DNA of 15,693 bases from Lachnospiraceae bacterium (lineage in GTDB: Bacteria; Bacillota_A; Clostridia; Lachnospirales; Lachnospiraceae), in contig JAEEXJ010000076.1 of NCBI GenBank assembly GCA_016291475.1, positions 1-15,693 on the forward strand. Reading direction: 5' to 3'. Shown here one piece after another: positions 1 to 7,245 of the stretch (positions are counted from its first letter, which is position 1; each line of letters opens with the position of its first letter). The notes under the pieces are model-generated. The model did not search any database. It saw only the letters and a list, made by a program, of their open reading frames with translations, and was not told where the DNA came from. A program made the position numbers and the translations under genes.

Positions 1-421
1 TATTGCTGATCATCATGGGAACGAAGAAAGGAGAAACCATCTCAGGTCCCTTATCATCGAGTTTTCTGGTCTCCCTTAAGGTAGAATTGATACCGCCGAT
101 ACCGGAACCTATATAAACTCCGAAGCGTTCCTTATCAAGTTCGCTCTCAAGAATTCCGCTGCTTTCAACGGCCTGTTTTGCGGCAGCCATGGCATACTGC
201 ATATAAAGATCGGATTTTCTGATTTCCTGAACCGTGTCGTAGTAGTTCTTCGGTTCAAAATCCTTAACCTCGGCATCGAGTTTTACTTTAAGACGAGATG
301 CGTCAAATCTTTTAATGTGATCTATTCCGCAAACACCTTCTGTAATACTATTCCAAAAACTATCAATATCGTTTCCAACAGGTGATACTACTCCCATTCC
401 CGTTACTACAACTCTACACAT
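1..421 (-). CDS. fabF: Beta-ketoacyl-ACP synthase II (FabF), N-terminal part; gene runs off the left edge
   Basis: Condensing enzyme that elongates acyl-ACP with malonyl-ACP in type II fatty acid synthesis in the cytoplasm. Only the first 140 residues are inside the window. The protein starts MCRVVVTGMGVVSPVGND, the classic KAS-II N-terminus (VVVTGxGxVSPxG), and later shows RFDASRLKVKLDAEV, a YMQYAMAAA stretch and GVYIGSGIGGI, all at the positions expected in FabF. The catalytic Cys and the two His lie beyond the edge and cannot be checked. The ATG at 421-419 overlaps the end of fabG by 8 nt, and its ribosome binding site (GGAGG, 5 nt upstream) lies inside fabG, so the two are translationally coupled. 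It is the last gene visible in the acp operon; in related clostridia accB, fabZ and acc genes usually follow. Confidence 0.95.
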   Translation of the reverse strand, partial: MCRVVVTGMGVVSPVGNDIDSFWNSITEGVCGIDHIKRFDASRLKVKLDAEVKDFEPKNYYDTVQEIRKSDLYMQYAMAAAKQAVESSGILESELDKERFGVYIGSGIGGINSTLRETRKLDDKGPEMVSPFFVPMMISN

Positions 422-1154
422 ACATTCCTCCGTCAACCTTGATCACTTCGCCGGTTATATATTTAGAAGCATTACCGGCCAAAAACAGTGCAAGCTGTGC
501 CACATCTTCAGGCTCGCCCAAAACTCCCAGGGGGAGAGACTCTGCGATTGCCTTGGTCATTTCTTCGTTTAGTGCCGCCGTCATCTCGGTTGCGATATAA
601 CCGGGAGCAATGGCATTGCATCTTATATTTCTTTTTCCGTACTCTCTTGCCACGGTCTTGGTAAAACCGATAATACCTGCTTTTGATGCGGCATAATTGG
701 CCTGACCCTTATTTCCCATAAGACCGACAACAGAGCTTATGTTAATGATGTTTCCGCATCTGTGTTTTACAAAGCTTCTGATGAAAGCTCTTGTCACGTA
801 CATACAACCTTTAAGGTTTACATCGATAACATCATCAATATCCGAATCTTTAAGAGCGGGAAGGATGTTGTCCCTTGTGATTCCCGCATTGTTTACAAGA
901 ATATCTATGCGTCCGTAATCTGCGAGGATCATTTCCGACATTCTTGTCACTTCTTCAGGATTCCTCACATCACATACATAGAGCTTTGCATCACTTCCCA
1001 GGCTCTTTAACTGAGCCAGGGTCTGTCTTGCCGCATCCGATTCGGATGTGGCGATTATCGCAACATCGGCACCGTTTTCAGCAAACTTAAGTGCAATGGC
1101 TTTTCCTATTCCGCGAGTTCCGCCGGTTATAACGGCATTCTTATCCGATAACAT
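414..1154 (-). CDS. fabG: 3-oxoacyl-ACP reductase (FabG)
   Basis: NADPH-dependent short-chain dehydrogenase that reduces 3-oxoacyl-ACP to 3-hydroxyacyl-ACP in fatty acid elongation. It has 246 residues, the normal FabG length. The cofactor motif is GGTRGIG at 11-17, the structural motif NNAG at 88-91, and the catalytic residues are N113, S141, Y154 and K158 (YAASK). The PGYIATEMT segment and the C-terminal ITGEVIKVDGG are typical of FabG rather than of general SDRs. The start codon directly abuts the fabD stop with no intervening base, and a GGAGGG motif 10 nt upstream sits inside fabD. The position between fabD and fabF in the same operon makes the fatty-acid role nearly certain. Confidence 0.97.
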   Translation of the reverse strand: MLSDKNAVITGGTRGIGKAIALKFAENGADVAIIATSESDAARQTLAQLKSLGSDAKLYVCDVRNPEEVTRMSEMILADYGRIDILVNNAGITRDNILPALKDSDIDDVIDVNLKGCMYVTRAFIRSFVKHRCGNIINISSVVGLMGNKGQANYAASKAGIIGFTKTVAREYGKRNIRCNAIAPGYIATEMTAALNEEMTKAIAESLPLGVLGEPEDVAQLALFLAGNASKYITGEVIKVDGGMYV

Positions 1155-2078
1155 TTACTTAAGTCCCTCCAAGGTGTTCTTCAAAGACTCCCTGTCACTG
1201 ACATTAAAGATCCTGACATCTTTGAGTGTTCTTTTTACAAATCCCGAGAGTGCATTTCCGGGGCCGCATTCAATAAAGGTATCGACACCTTCTTCGGCCA
1301 TCTTCTTGATGAGCTCTTCCCATCTGACACTTCCGGACACCTGCTTTGATATGTTCTCTATTCTTCCTTCTTTATCCGCAGGATATGCCGATGCAGTAAG
1401 ATCCGAATATAAAACTCTCTTTGAATCAGAAAACTCATATCCGCCTTCCTTCAGCTCTTTGGCAAGTCCTGCTGAAGCGGATTCCATGTAAGGAGTATGG
1501 AATGCACCGCCCACAGGAAGATTTACAAACCTTACCTTTCTGTTCCCGAGTTCTTCGGTAAAAGCATCCATCTTCTCTTCACTTCCGGATACCACGATCT
1601 GTCCGGGACAGTTATAGTTGACCGGATAAACACCGGCTTCTTTACACAAAGCTTCAAGTTCATCCTTATCCATTCGAAGGACCGCAGCCATCTTTCCTCT
1701 GACCTTCTCGGCTGCATCCTGCATAAGCTTTCCTCTGACCGTCACGAGTTTAAAAGCCTCTTCGTAAGAAAGGAGCCCGCTTACCGCAAGTCCGGCTATC
1801 TCACCGAGCGAAAATCCCGCAACCGTATCGGGAACGATACCCTCCTTTTCAAGCGCGATCGCAGCTGCCATATCCGTAAGGAACAGGCAGGGCTGGGTGT
1901 TAACGGTCTGTTTAAGTTCTTCCTCGTTTCCCTCAAACATCTGTTTAAGAGTTCCCGGGCGGAGCGCCTCGGCCGTATCAAAAAACGACTTGACCTCCGG
2001 TATATCCTCATACAACTCTTTTCCCATTCCGGGATACTGGCTGCCTTGGCCTGCCAGCAAAAATGAAATCTTGCCCAT
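1155..2078 (-). CDS. fabD: Malonyl-CoA:ACP transacylase (FabD)
   Basis: Transfers malonyl from CoA to ACP, supplying the extender for type II fatty acid synthesis. The protein is 307 residues, the family length. The oxyanion motif GQGSQ is at 10-14, the nucleophile is S90 in GFSLGE, R115 matches the carboxylate-binding Arg, and the catalytic His is H194 in GGAFHTPYM. The start at 2078 has AAGGAA 6 nt upstream. It lies 56 nt after fabK, the loosest junction of the operon, and abuts fabG directly downstream. Confidence 0.97.
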   Translation of the reverse strand: MGKISFLLAGQGSQYPGMGKELYEDIPEVKSFFDTAEALRPGTLKQMFEGNEEELKQTVNTQPCLFLTDMAAAIALEKEGIVPDTVAGFSLGEIAGLAVSGLLSYEEAFKLVTVRGKLMQDAAEKVRGKMAAVLRMDKDELEALCKEAGVYPVNYNCPGQIVVSGSEEKMDAFTEELGNRKVRFVNLPVGGAFHTPYMESASAGLAKELKEGGYEFSDSKRVLYSDLTASAYPADKEGRIENISKQVSGSVRWEELIKKMAEEGVDTFIECGPGNALSGFVKRTLKDVRIFNVSDRESLKNTLEGLK

Positions 2079-2134
2079 AATATTTCCTTTAAATGTGTTT
2101 CAGATTGCCCCGTCCGGGATGAAGGGGGGGTGAA
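2079..2134 (-). other. fabK-fabD intercistronic spacer with C7 tract and possible small hairpin
   Basis: This 56-nt spacer is the only real gap inside the fatty acid operon. On the plus strand it has a run of seven G (2124-2130), which is C7 in the transcript, and a GC-rich core in which CCCC can pair with GGGG about 12 nt away. There is no T-tract, so it is not an intrinsic terminator. It could be an RNA processing or stability element, or of no function. Confidence 0.3.
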
Positions 2135-3091
2135 TCAGGGGATAGGGGTCCCCAACAGTGAGGAAGCCTCACTGCAGATTCCTGTGATGATCTCTTCGCA
2201 GGTTCCCTCGCTGTTTACGAGTCCCGCGATCTGGCCGCACATGCAAGAACCGCCTTTGACATCTCCGTCGATCGCAGCTCTTCTGAGAGCTCCTGCTCCC
2301 ATGGCTTCAAGATCTTCGGGTTTTGTCTGAGGATCCTGTTCAAGCTTTGCGAATTCTCTGGTCATCCTGTTCTTAAGTGCACGTACCGGATGACCCAGAG
2401 TTTTTCCTGTCACGATAGTATCTCTGTCGCGAGCGGATAATACTTTTTCTTTATAATTCTCATGAACTCTGCATTCTTTGGCGGTAAGAAATCTTGTTCC
2501 CATCTGAACCGCGCATGCACCAAGCATGAATGCAGCTGCCATTCCTCTTCCGTCAGCGATGCCTCCTGCTGCGATGACAGGAATATTCACTGCATCAACA
2601 ACCTGTGGAACAAGTGCCATGGTAGTGGTCTCACCGACGTGTCCACCGGACTCACATCCTTCGGCGACAACCGCGCTTGCTCCCATTTCTTCTACCATCT
2701 TCGCAAGTGCAACACTTGCTACCACACAGATGACCTTTACCCCGGCAGCCTTTAATCTATCCATATACTTTGCGGGATTTCCCGCGCCGGTGGTAACCAC
2801 TTTAATGTGTTCGCTGCATACGACTTCAACCGCTTCATCAATATACGGACTCATGAGCATCAGATTTACTCCGAAGATCTTGTCCGTAAGTTCCTTGGCT
2901 TTGACGATCTGTTCACGGAGCTGCTCTCCGTTTGAATTCATCGCTGCGATCAATCCCAGACCGCCCGCCTCGGAAACCGCTGCCGCAAGGTATGCATCGG
3001 CTATCCATGCCATTCCGCCCTGAATGACGGGATATTTTATCCCCAGCATTTCGCATATGGGATTCTTTTTCATGAGATCTTCTCTATTCAT
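2135..3091 (-). CDS. fabK: Enoyl-ACP reductase II, FMN-dependent (FabK)
   Basis: Flavoprotein that carries out the last reduction of each elongation cycle (trans-2-enoyl-ACP to acyl-ACP) with NAD(P)H and FMN; it replaces FabI in many Firmicutes and is insensitive to triclosan. The 318 residues form the nitronate monooxygenase/FabK TIM barrel: IQGGMAWIA near 23-31, GVNLMLMSP at 74-82, TGAGNPAKY at 101-109, CESGGHVG at 146-153 containing the conserved H151, and the FMN phosphate-binding AAGGIADGRG at 174-183. The C-terminal SCMCGQIAGLV segment is typical of clostridial FabK. The ATG overlaps the acpP stop by one base (TAATG), with GAGG 7 nt upstream, indicating translational coupling. Confidence 0.96.
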   Translation of the reverse strand: MNREDLMKKNPICEMLGIKYPVIQGGMAWIADAYLAAAVSEAGGLGLIAAMNSNGEQLREQIVKAKELTDKIFGVNLMLMSPYIDEAVEVVCSEHIKVVTTGAGNPAKYMDRLKAAGVKVICVVASVALAKMVEEMGASAVVAEGCESGGHVGETTTMALVPQVVDAVNIPVIAAGGIADGRGMAAAFMLGACAVQMGTRFLTAKECRVHENYKEKVLSARDRDTIVTGKTLGHPVRALKNRMTREFAKLEQDPQTKPEDLEAMGAGALRRAAIDGDVKGGSCMCGQIAGLVNSEGTCEEIITGICSEASSLLGTPIP

Positions 3092-3312
3092 TACTGTTCC
3101 TCAATGAACTTAGCGAGCTTTTCAATGGAAGTGATCTCCTGAGAAAGCTCAATCTTGCAGTCAAGTTCCTCCTGAAGCTGCATTACCAGCTCCATGATAT
3201 CCAGAGAATCAAGACCTATCTCCGAGAAGGTATCGGTCTCCTTGATCTCCGAAGGATCCTTATCGAGATATTCAGCGATAACACGAATGATGGTTTCTGT
3301 AACGTCTTTCAT
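3091..3312 (-). CDS. acpP: Acyl carrier protein
   Basis: Small acidic carrier whose phosphopantetheine arm holds the growing acyl chain for FabD, FabF, FabG and FabK. It has 73 residues, with the attachment serine S36 in the motif GLDSLDIMELVMQLQEEL, and the usual acidic helical composition. It is the first gene of the operon, with a strong AAGGAG site (3321-3326) 8 nt before ATG. A fabH or fabT gene, often found at the head of such clusters, is not present; a MerR-type gene lies divergently upstream instead. Confidence 0.97.
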   Translation of the reverse strand: MKDVTETIIRVIAEYLDKDPSEIKETDTFSEIGLDSLDIMELVMQLQEELDCKIELSQEITSIEKLAKFIEEQ

Positions 3313-3320
3313 TTTTTACA

Positions 3321-3326
3321 CTCCTT
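3321..3326 (-). promoter_or_regulatory. Ribosome binding site of acpP
   Basis: AAGGAG on the minus strand, 8 nt before the acpP ATG. It fixes the start of the first gene in the operon. Confidence 0.85.
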
Positions 3327-3334
3327 ATTTCCCT

Positions 3335-3348
3335 TTGAATTATTTCAA
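3335..3348. promoter_or_regulatory. TTGAA-N4-TTCAA inverted repeat in the acpP leader, possible operator
   Basis: A perfect 5-bp inverted repeat with a 4-bp spacer lies between the likely acpP promoter and its ribosome binding site. It loosely recalls FabT-type boxes (TTTGA..TCAAA) that control fatty acid genes in other Firmicutes. No fabT is visible in the window, and in an AT-rich stretch such a repeat can occur by chance. Confidence 0.25.
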
Positions 3349-3377
3349 TTATGGATTTTCATCCTAAGCTCTTCGAG

Positions 3378-3406
3378 AATATGCCCGGGGCTTACCCCCA
3401 AGTCAA
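3378..3406 (-). promoter_or_regulatory. Candidate sigma-A promoter of the acpP-fabK-fabD-fabG-fabF operon
   Basis: On the minus strand there is TTGACT (-35, 3401-3406), a 17-nt spacer and CATATT (-10, 3378-3383, 4 of 6 consensus). The spacer holds a G4/C4 palindrome that matches a second copy upstream at 3496-3507. A regulator bound there would cover the promoter. The -10 is weak and no transcript start is known. Confidence 0.45.
3387..3398. promoter_or_regulatory. G4/C4 palindrome within the acpP promoter spacer (putative operator, copy 1)
   Basis: Sequence GGGGCTTACCCC, followed by CAAG. It differs by one base from GGGGCTGACCCC at 3496-3507. It sits between the -35 and -10 elements of the candidate acpP promoter, where regulator sites often lie. 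Which protein binds is not known; the divergent MerR-type regulator is an obvious candidate. Confidence 0.4.
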
Positions 3407-3487
3407 CCGTAAAATAATCTTCCGATTCAGGCTTAGTTTTTATCGAAAATAAAGCTTTGGTTAATAAAACAAAAGACAATAGTATCA

Positions 3488-3515
3488 AAAACCTTGGGGC
3501 TGACCCCAAGGTTTT
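3488..3515. terminator. 12-bp perfect stem with tetraloop between the divergent operons (terminator-like, or operator copy 2)
   Basis: Arms AAAACCTTGGGG and CCCCAAGGTTTT enclose the loop CTGA. T-rich sequence follows on both strands, so it has the form of a bidirectional intrinsic terminator. No gene ends here, because both flanking operons are transcribed away from it. It may stop antisense or leader transcription, or it may instead be a DNA operator, since its core repeats the one at 3387-3398. Confidence 0.5.
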
Positions 3516-3517
3516 CT

Positions 3518-3546
3518 TTGCTTTTCCAAGCGTTATCATTTAAAAT
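3518..3546 (+). promoter_or_regulatory. Candidate promoter of the MerR regulator / hybrid kinase operon
   Basis: TTGCTT (3518-3523), a 17-nt spacer and TAAAAT (3541-3546) give a reasonable sigma-A promoter. It begins 3 nt after the 12-bp hairpin. The predicted leader before the ATG at 3578 is about 25 nt. Confidence 0.45.
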
Positions 3547-3577
3547 AACCGTGAGAATTTATTACTTACATATAATT

Positions 3578-4441
3578 ATGGAAGAAGTCGATAAGATCAT
3601 GAGCCAAAACATCTCTGATGAAAGCAGTGAATACACTCTTCAAGTCTCGGAATTTGCATCCCTCTGCAATACGACAAGGGATACACTCAGATACTATTAC
3701 GAACAGGATATTCTCGTACCCTGGAAAAATCCCAAAAACGGATATCATTACTATTCTTCCGCACAGATCGGATCTTTCTTTTTTATCACGACAATGCGTC
3801 AGACAGGATGTTCCATATCGGAAATCGGAAAAATCCTGCACAATCTCTCAAGAGACGGAATAGAGGAATTGGGCAATTCCAAAATACGTGAATTGCAGCA
3901 TGAAGCTTTTCTCATAACCAAGAAAGTTTCAGCCCTGCAACTTGGCATGTGGATACTGGGCAAATACAATTCACATAAACCCGGAGTGCCTTTTGTCGAT
4001 GTTATGCCTCCCATGAGTGTTTGCTCTACTCCGGTCAACGACAAAGCTTCCTCATTTCACACCGGTGATATAGCTTCAGACATATCCGCCCATCTTTCCA
4101 GAACATCCAGTGATGATTCACTCCCGATGTTTCCCGCAGGTGTTACGATCGATTTCGAGGATCTGACAGCGGGAAAGTATGTCTACAATAATGTAATAAG
4201 CCTTACTTTTCTCCCGGCTGACAACATAGGTACTTTTCCTCTTAAGGGAAATAAAGCCGTTCTTTGTTATCACGACAACAAATCACCGGACATCGAGAAA
4301 ACATATCGCAAAATGCTTTCTTTGATAAACAAGAATAACTTAAAAGCTGTATCGGATCTGTATTCCATCAGCTTGATCAACCTCTACGACGAGGCCAGGA
4401 ACCACACTTATTTCAAATATCTCTTCATTTGTGTTGAATAA
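3578..4441 (+). CDS. MerR-family transcriptional regulator with GyrI-like effector-binding C-terminal half
   Basis: Likely DNA-binding one-component regulator. Counting from the ATG at 3578 (287 residues), residues about 21-90 form the MerR winged helix: LQVSEFASLCNTTRDTLRYY, then DILVPWKNPKNGYHYYS and an IGSFFFITTMRQTGCSISEI helix. A coupling helix follows (about 90-122). The remaining ~165 residues resemble the GyrI-like small-molecule-binding domain of BltR/BmrR-type regulators, a weak call. No start has a good ribosome binding site; the alternatives are GTG 3551 (no SD) and ATG 3599 (weak GGAAGAAG 11 nt upstream). ATG 3578 is kept because it best fits the candidate promoter. It is divergent from the acp operon and lies 20 nt before the kinase, so an autoregulated MerR acting on its own promoter and possibly on acpP is plausible. 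No metal-binding cysteine cluster is seen. Confidence 0.85.
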   Translation: MEEVDKIMSQNISDESSEYTLQVSEFASLCNTTRDTLRYYYEQDILVPWKNPKNGYHYYSSAQIGSFFFITTMRQTGCSISEIGKILHNLSRDGIEELGNSKIRELQHEAFLITKKVSALQLGMWILGKYNSHKPGVPFVDVMPPMSVCSTPVNDKASSFHTGDIASDISAHLSRTSSDDSLPMFPAGVTIDFEDLTAGKYVYNNVISLTFLPADNIGTFPLKGNKAVLCYHDNKSPDIEKTYRKMLSLINKNNLKAVSDLYSISLINLYDEARNHTYFKYLFICVE

Positions 4442-4461
4442 AACATTGTCAGGTAATCATC

Positions 4462-7242
4462 ATGTCCGAAAAAAAACTGCTTAATTTCAAAAAACACGTC
4501 ACAAGTCACAGAGTGTTCAGATTCATGCTCGCCGTATTTGCGGGTGTTATTATCCTTATACTGACATTCATCGCGATGACATGGGCTAAATTCGACGGAG
4601 AAGATACCATCATCAGATGGTCCGGAGTATATGAACAGCCCTGGGAAAGAGTATTTCCCGACGGAACACGCATATCACAGGATCTTCCCATTCTTACCGA
4701 AACGGGAGAACTCGGATTATTTGTGGTTGAATCCGTCCTTCCGGACAAAATAGAAGAAGGAACGATCTTCTGTATATTTGCCTATAATGATTCATTCATT
4801 TATATAGACGGACAGTTGAGAGCCAGCTTCACCAACGAGAACAACCCTCTTCCCGGAGAAAATCAAAAACCGGTTTTTCTGCAGGTCAAACTTTATCCTA
4901 CCGATGCCGGTAAAACCATCCGTATAGAAAAACTGAACAATGACACTTCCATGGCTGAAGGACTGGCAACTATTTTTTACGGAGACTCCCTGGGCGTTTT
5001 CATGGAAATCATACGCATGGCCGGAATACAGTTCATGCTTGCGTTTTTGCTGTTTTTCTTCTCCGTTGCCCTCGTAATATTTTCCATCTTCCTGATAGGT
5101 AAATACGACGAATGGAAACTGCTTCTTTCCATAGGTTTCGCATTTGCTCTGGTGACATTCTGGCTTCTTGTCGATAACATCACCCCCCAGTATATAACCG
5201 GTCTTTATTATGTGGACGGTGTATGGGGATATCTGCTGGTCATGGTCATGAGCGCGCCTTTCCTCTATTTCATGAACGAGACCCAGAAGAGACGTTACGA
5301 AAAGGTATACATCGGTATACTGATGACTTTGTTCGTTTCATTTTCCGTGATCTTTTATCTCCATGTAGCCGAAATATACGACTTCAGATATTCAACCGTG
5401 ATCATTAATACGATCATTTCCGTAGCGATCATCTCCATGCTGACCACAATCGGCATCGATATAGCAAACGGCAAGGCCAAGGAATATTTCTATGTGCTTA
5501 TCGGTATGATAGGACTTTCCGCCGGCAGCCTTGTTGAAGCGGTACTCATGATACTTATCGCTGACAGGATAGACGGACTGTACATTCTCATAGGTCTGTA
5601 TTTCTTGATCATTATGATGCTTTGTCAGACCATCAAGCAGATGAGATTAAGCAGAGACCAGATTCTCGAAGCCGTAAGAGCCAACAAATATAAATCCGAA
5701 TTTCTGGCCAATATGAGCCATGAGATCAGAACTCCCATAAATGCCATCATGGGCATGAATGAGATAATCCTTCGCGAAAACATCTCCAATGAAGTCAGGG
5801 AATGTGCATCAAATATCAAGAGTGCCAGTGATACACTCCTGTCACTTATCAACGATATTCTTGATTTCTCCAAGATCGAAGCGGGAAGAATGGAACTGGT
5901 CAACTGTGATTATTCACTTTCCATGCTCACCATAGACGTTGTTAAGATGATCGAAGTGAAGGCTAATCAGAAAAATCTCGACATGGATCTCAGTGTATCA
6001 GGCGACCTTCCCGACGGATTATACGGAGACGAGAACAAGATCAGGCAGATAATGATCAATCTTCTGAACAATGCCGTCAAATACACCGAGAAGGGAAGCG
6101 TTTCTCTGGACATCAGCGGTACTGTTAACGAGGATATCGTAAGTCTCGAGATCAAAGTAAGCGATACAGGTATCGGTATCAAAGAAGAAGATCTAGGCAA
6201 GCTCTTCGAAAAATTCAGCCGAATTGATGAAAAGAGAAATAAGGACATCGAGGGAACCGGACTGGGACTTGCGATCTGTGCGGGAATGGTCAAGTTCATG
6301 GGCGGAACAATCGAAGTGGATTCCACATACGGAAAAGGCTCAGTCTTTACCGTAAGGATCGATCAAACCGTTAAAAATACCGAACCGGTCGGCAACATAA
6401 ATGAGAAATACAGAAAAGAGCACCTGATACTTGCAGACGATGACTTTACCTATACCGCTCCTCTTGCTTCGATACTTGTTGTAGACGACAACAAGATGAA
6501 TATCGAGGTTGTAAAAGGTCTGCTCAAAGATACACTCATTCATATCAAGGAAGCGTTCAGCGGCCGCGAGATGCTCGACATGGTCGCGCACAACCATTAT
6601 GACATCATCTTCCTGGATCATATGATGCCCGATATGGACGGAATCGAAACCCTTGAAAAGAGCCGGGATCTTCCCGTTAACAAGTGCAGCGATTCTCCCG
6701 TCATAGCTCTTACCGCAAATGCCATAAAAGGTGCGAAAAAAGAATACATAGATGCCGGGTTTACCGATTACCTGAGTAAACCCATTAAGAGAGATGAGAT
6801 GCTTGGAATGATCCTTCAATATCTTCCCGAAGGCATGGTCACCAAGTCACCCAAATCCGAAAGAAAAGCTCAAGTTCCGGAACCGACATATTTAAAAGCT
6901 GCGGATGTACTGGCAATCGATTTCATAGATAAGAAATCAGCAATGAAGTACTGCAATAACGATGACAGCTTTTACGAGATGATCTGCGGTATCTATGTGG
7001 ATGATCATGATGAAAATGTGGCTAAAATAAATGAAAAATACGCCGCATCCGATTGGAAGGAATACGGCGTACTTCTGCATGCACTTAAATCAAACTCACG
7101 AAATATCGGAGCGGATAACCTCTCCGAACTTGCCAAGAGAATGGAATATGCTTCCAACGAAGGAAACGAAACCTTTATCAGGGAGCATCACGAAGAAGTT
7201 CTTAAAGGTTACGAGCTTGTAGTTAATAAGCTCAAAAAGTGA
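4462..7242 (+). CDS. Membrane hybrid sensor histidine kinase: 7TM sensor, HisKA, HATPase, receiver and Hpt
   Basis: A 926-residue signal transducer holding a whole phosphorelay in one chain. A first membrane helix (about 17-38) leads to an extracytoplasmic segment (about 40-180), then seven hydrophobic helices between about 184 and 388, resembling 7TMR-DISM receptors. The kinase follows: HisKA with H420 in FLANMSHEIRTPINAIMG, and a HATPase with the N box around N533-N537, DTGIGI at 568-573 and EGTGLGLAI near 597. The receiver has acidic pair D675/D676, phosphorylation site D719 (FLDHMMPDMDG) and K773 (LSKPI). The C-terminal Hpt has H873 in HALKSNS. All catalytic residues are present, so it should be active. 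No separate DNA-binding response regulator lies nearby; the phosphate may pass from Hpt to one encoded elsewhere. The RBS is weak (AGG, 8 nt before ATG). The gene ends 3 nt from the convergent guaA stop. The signal sensed is unknown. Confidence 0.93.
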   Translation: MSEKKLLNFKKHVTSHRVFRFMLAVFAGVIILILTFIAMTWAKFDGEDTIIRWSGVYEQPWERVFPDGTRISQDLPILTETGELGLFVVESVLPDKIEEGTIFCIFAYNDSFIYIDGQLRASFTNENNPLPGENQKPVFLQVKLYPTDAGKTIRIEKLNNDTSMAEGLATIFYGDSLGVFMEIIRMAGIQFMLAFLLFFFSVALVIFSIFLIGKYDEWKLLLSIGFAFALVTFWLLVDNITPQYITGLYYVDGVWGYLLVMVMSAPFLYFMNETQKRRYEKVYIGILMTLFVSFSVIFYLHVAEIYDFRYSTVIINTIISVAIISMLTTIGIDIANGKAKEYFYVLIGMIGLSAGSLVEAVLMILIADRIDGLYILIGLYFLIIMMLCQTIKQMRLSRDQILEAVRANKYKSEFLANMSHEIRTPINAIMGMNEIILRENISNEVRECASNIKSASDTLLSLINDILDFSKIEAGRMELVNCDYSLSMLTIDVVKMIEVKANQKNLDMDLSVSGDLPDGLYGDENKIRQIMINLLNNAVKYTEKGSVSLDISGTVNEDIVSLEIKVSDTGIGIKEEDLGKLFEKFSRIDEKRNKDIEGTGLGLAICAGMVKFMGGTIEVDSTYGKGSVFTVRIDQTVKNTEPVGNINEKYRKEHLILADDDFTYTAPLASILVVDDNKMNIEVVKGLLKDTLIHIKEAFSGREMLDMVAHNHYDIIFLDHMMPDMDGIETLEKSRDLPVNKCSDSPVIALTANAIKGAKKEYIDAGFTDYLSKPIKRDEMLGMILQYLPEGMVTKSPKSERKAQVPEPTYLKAADVLAIDFIDKKSAMKYCNNDDSFYEMICGIYVDDHDENVAKINEKYAASDWKEYGVLLHALKSNSRNIGADNLSELAKRMEYASNEGNETFIREHHEEVLKGYELVVNKLKK

Positions 7243-7245
7243 TCG

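Noticed and set aside
2137..2152. GGGGTCCCC palindrome near the end of fabK as a third copy of the operator
   Set aside because: It encodes the fabK C-terminus (LGTPIP) and lacks the CTKA centre of the intergenic copies.
3345..3539. A 64-codon minus-strand frame in the acpP upstream region, a possible leader peptide
   Set aside because: No ribosome binding site precedes its ATG, and its repeated LG-S/V-P segments simply reflect the two G4/C4 palindromes being translated.
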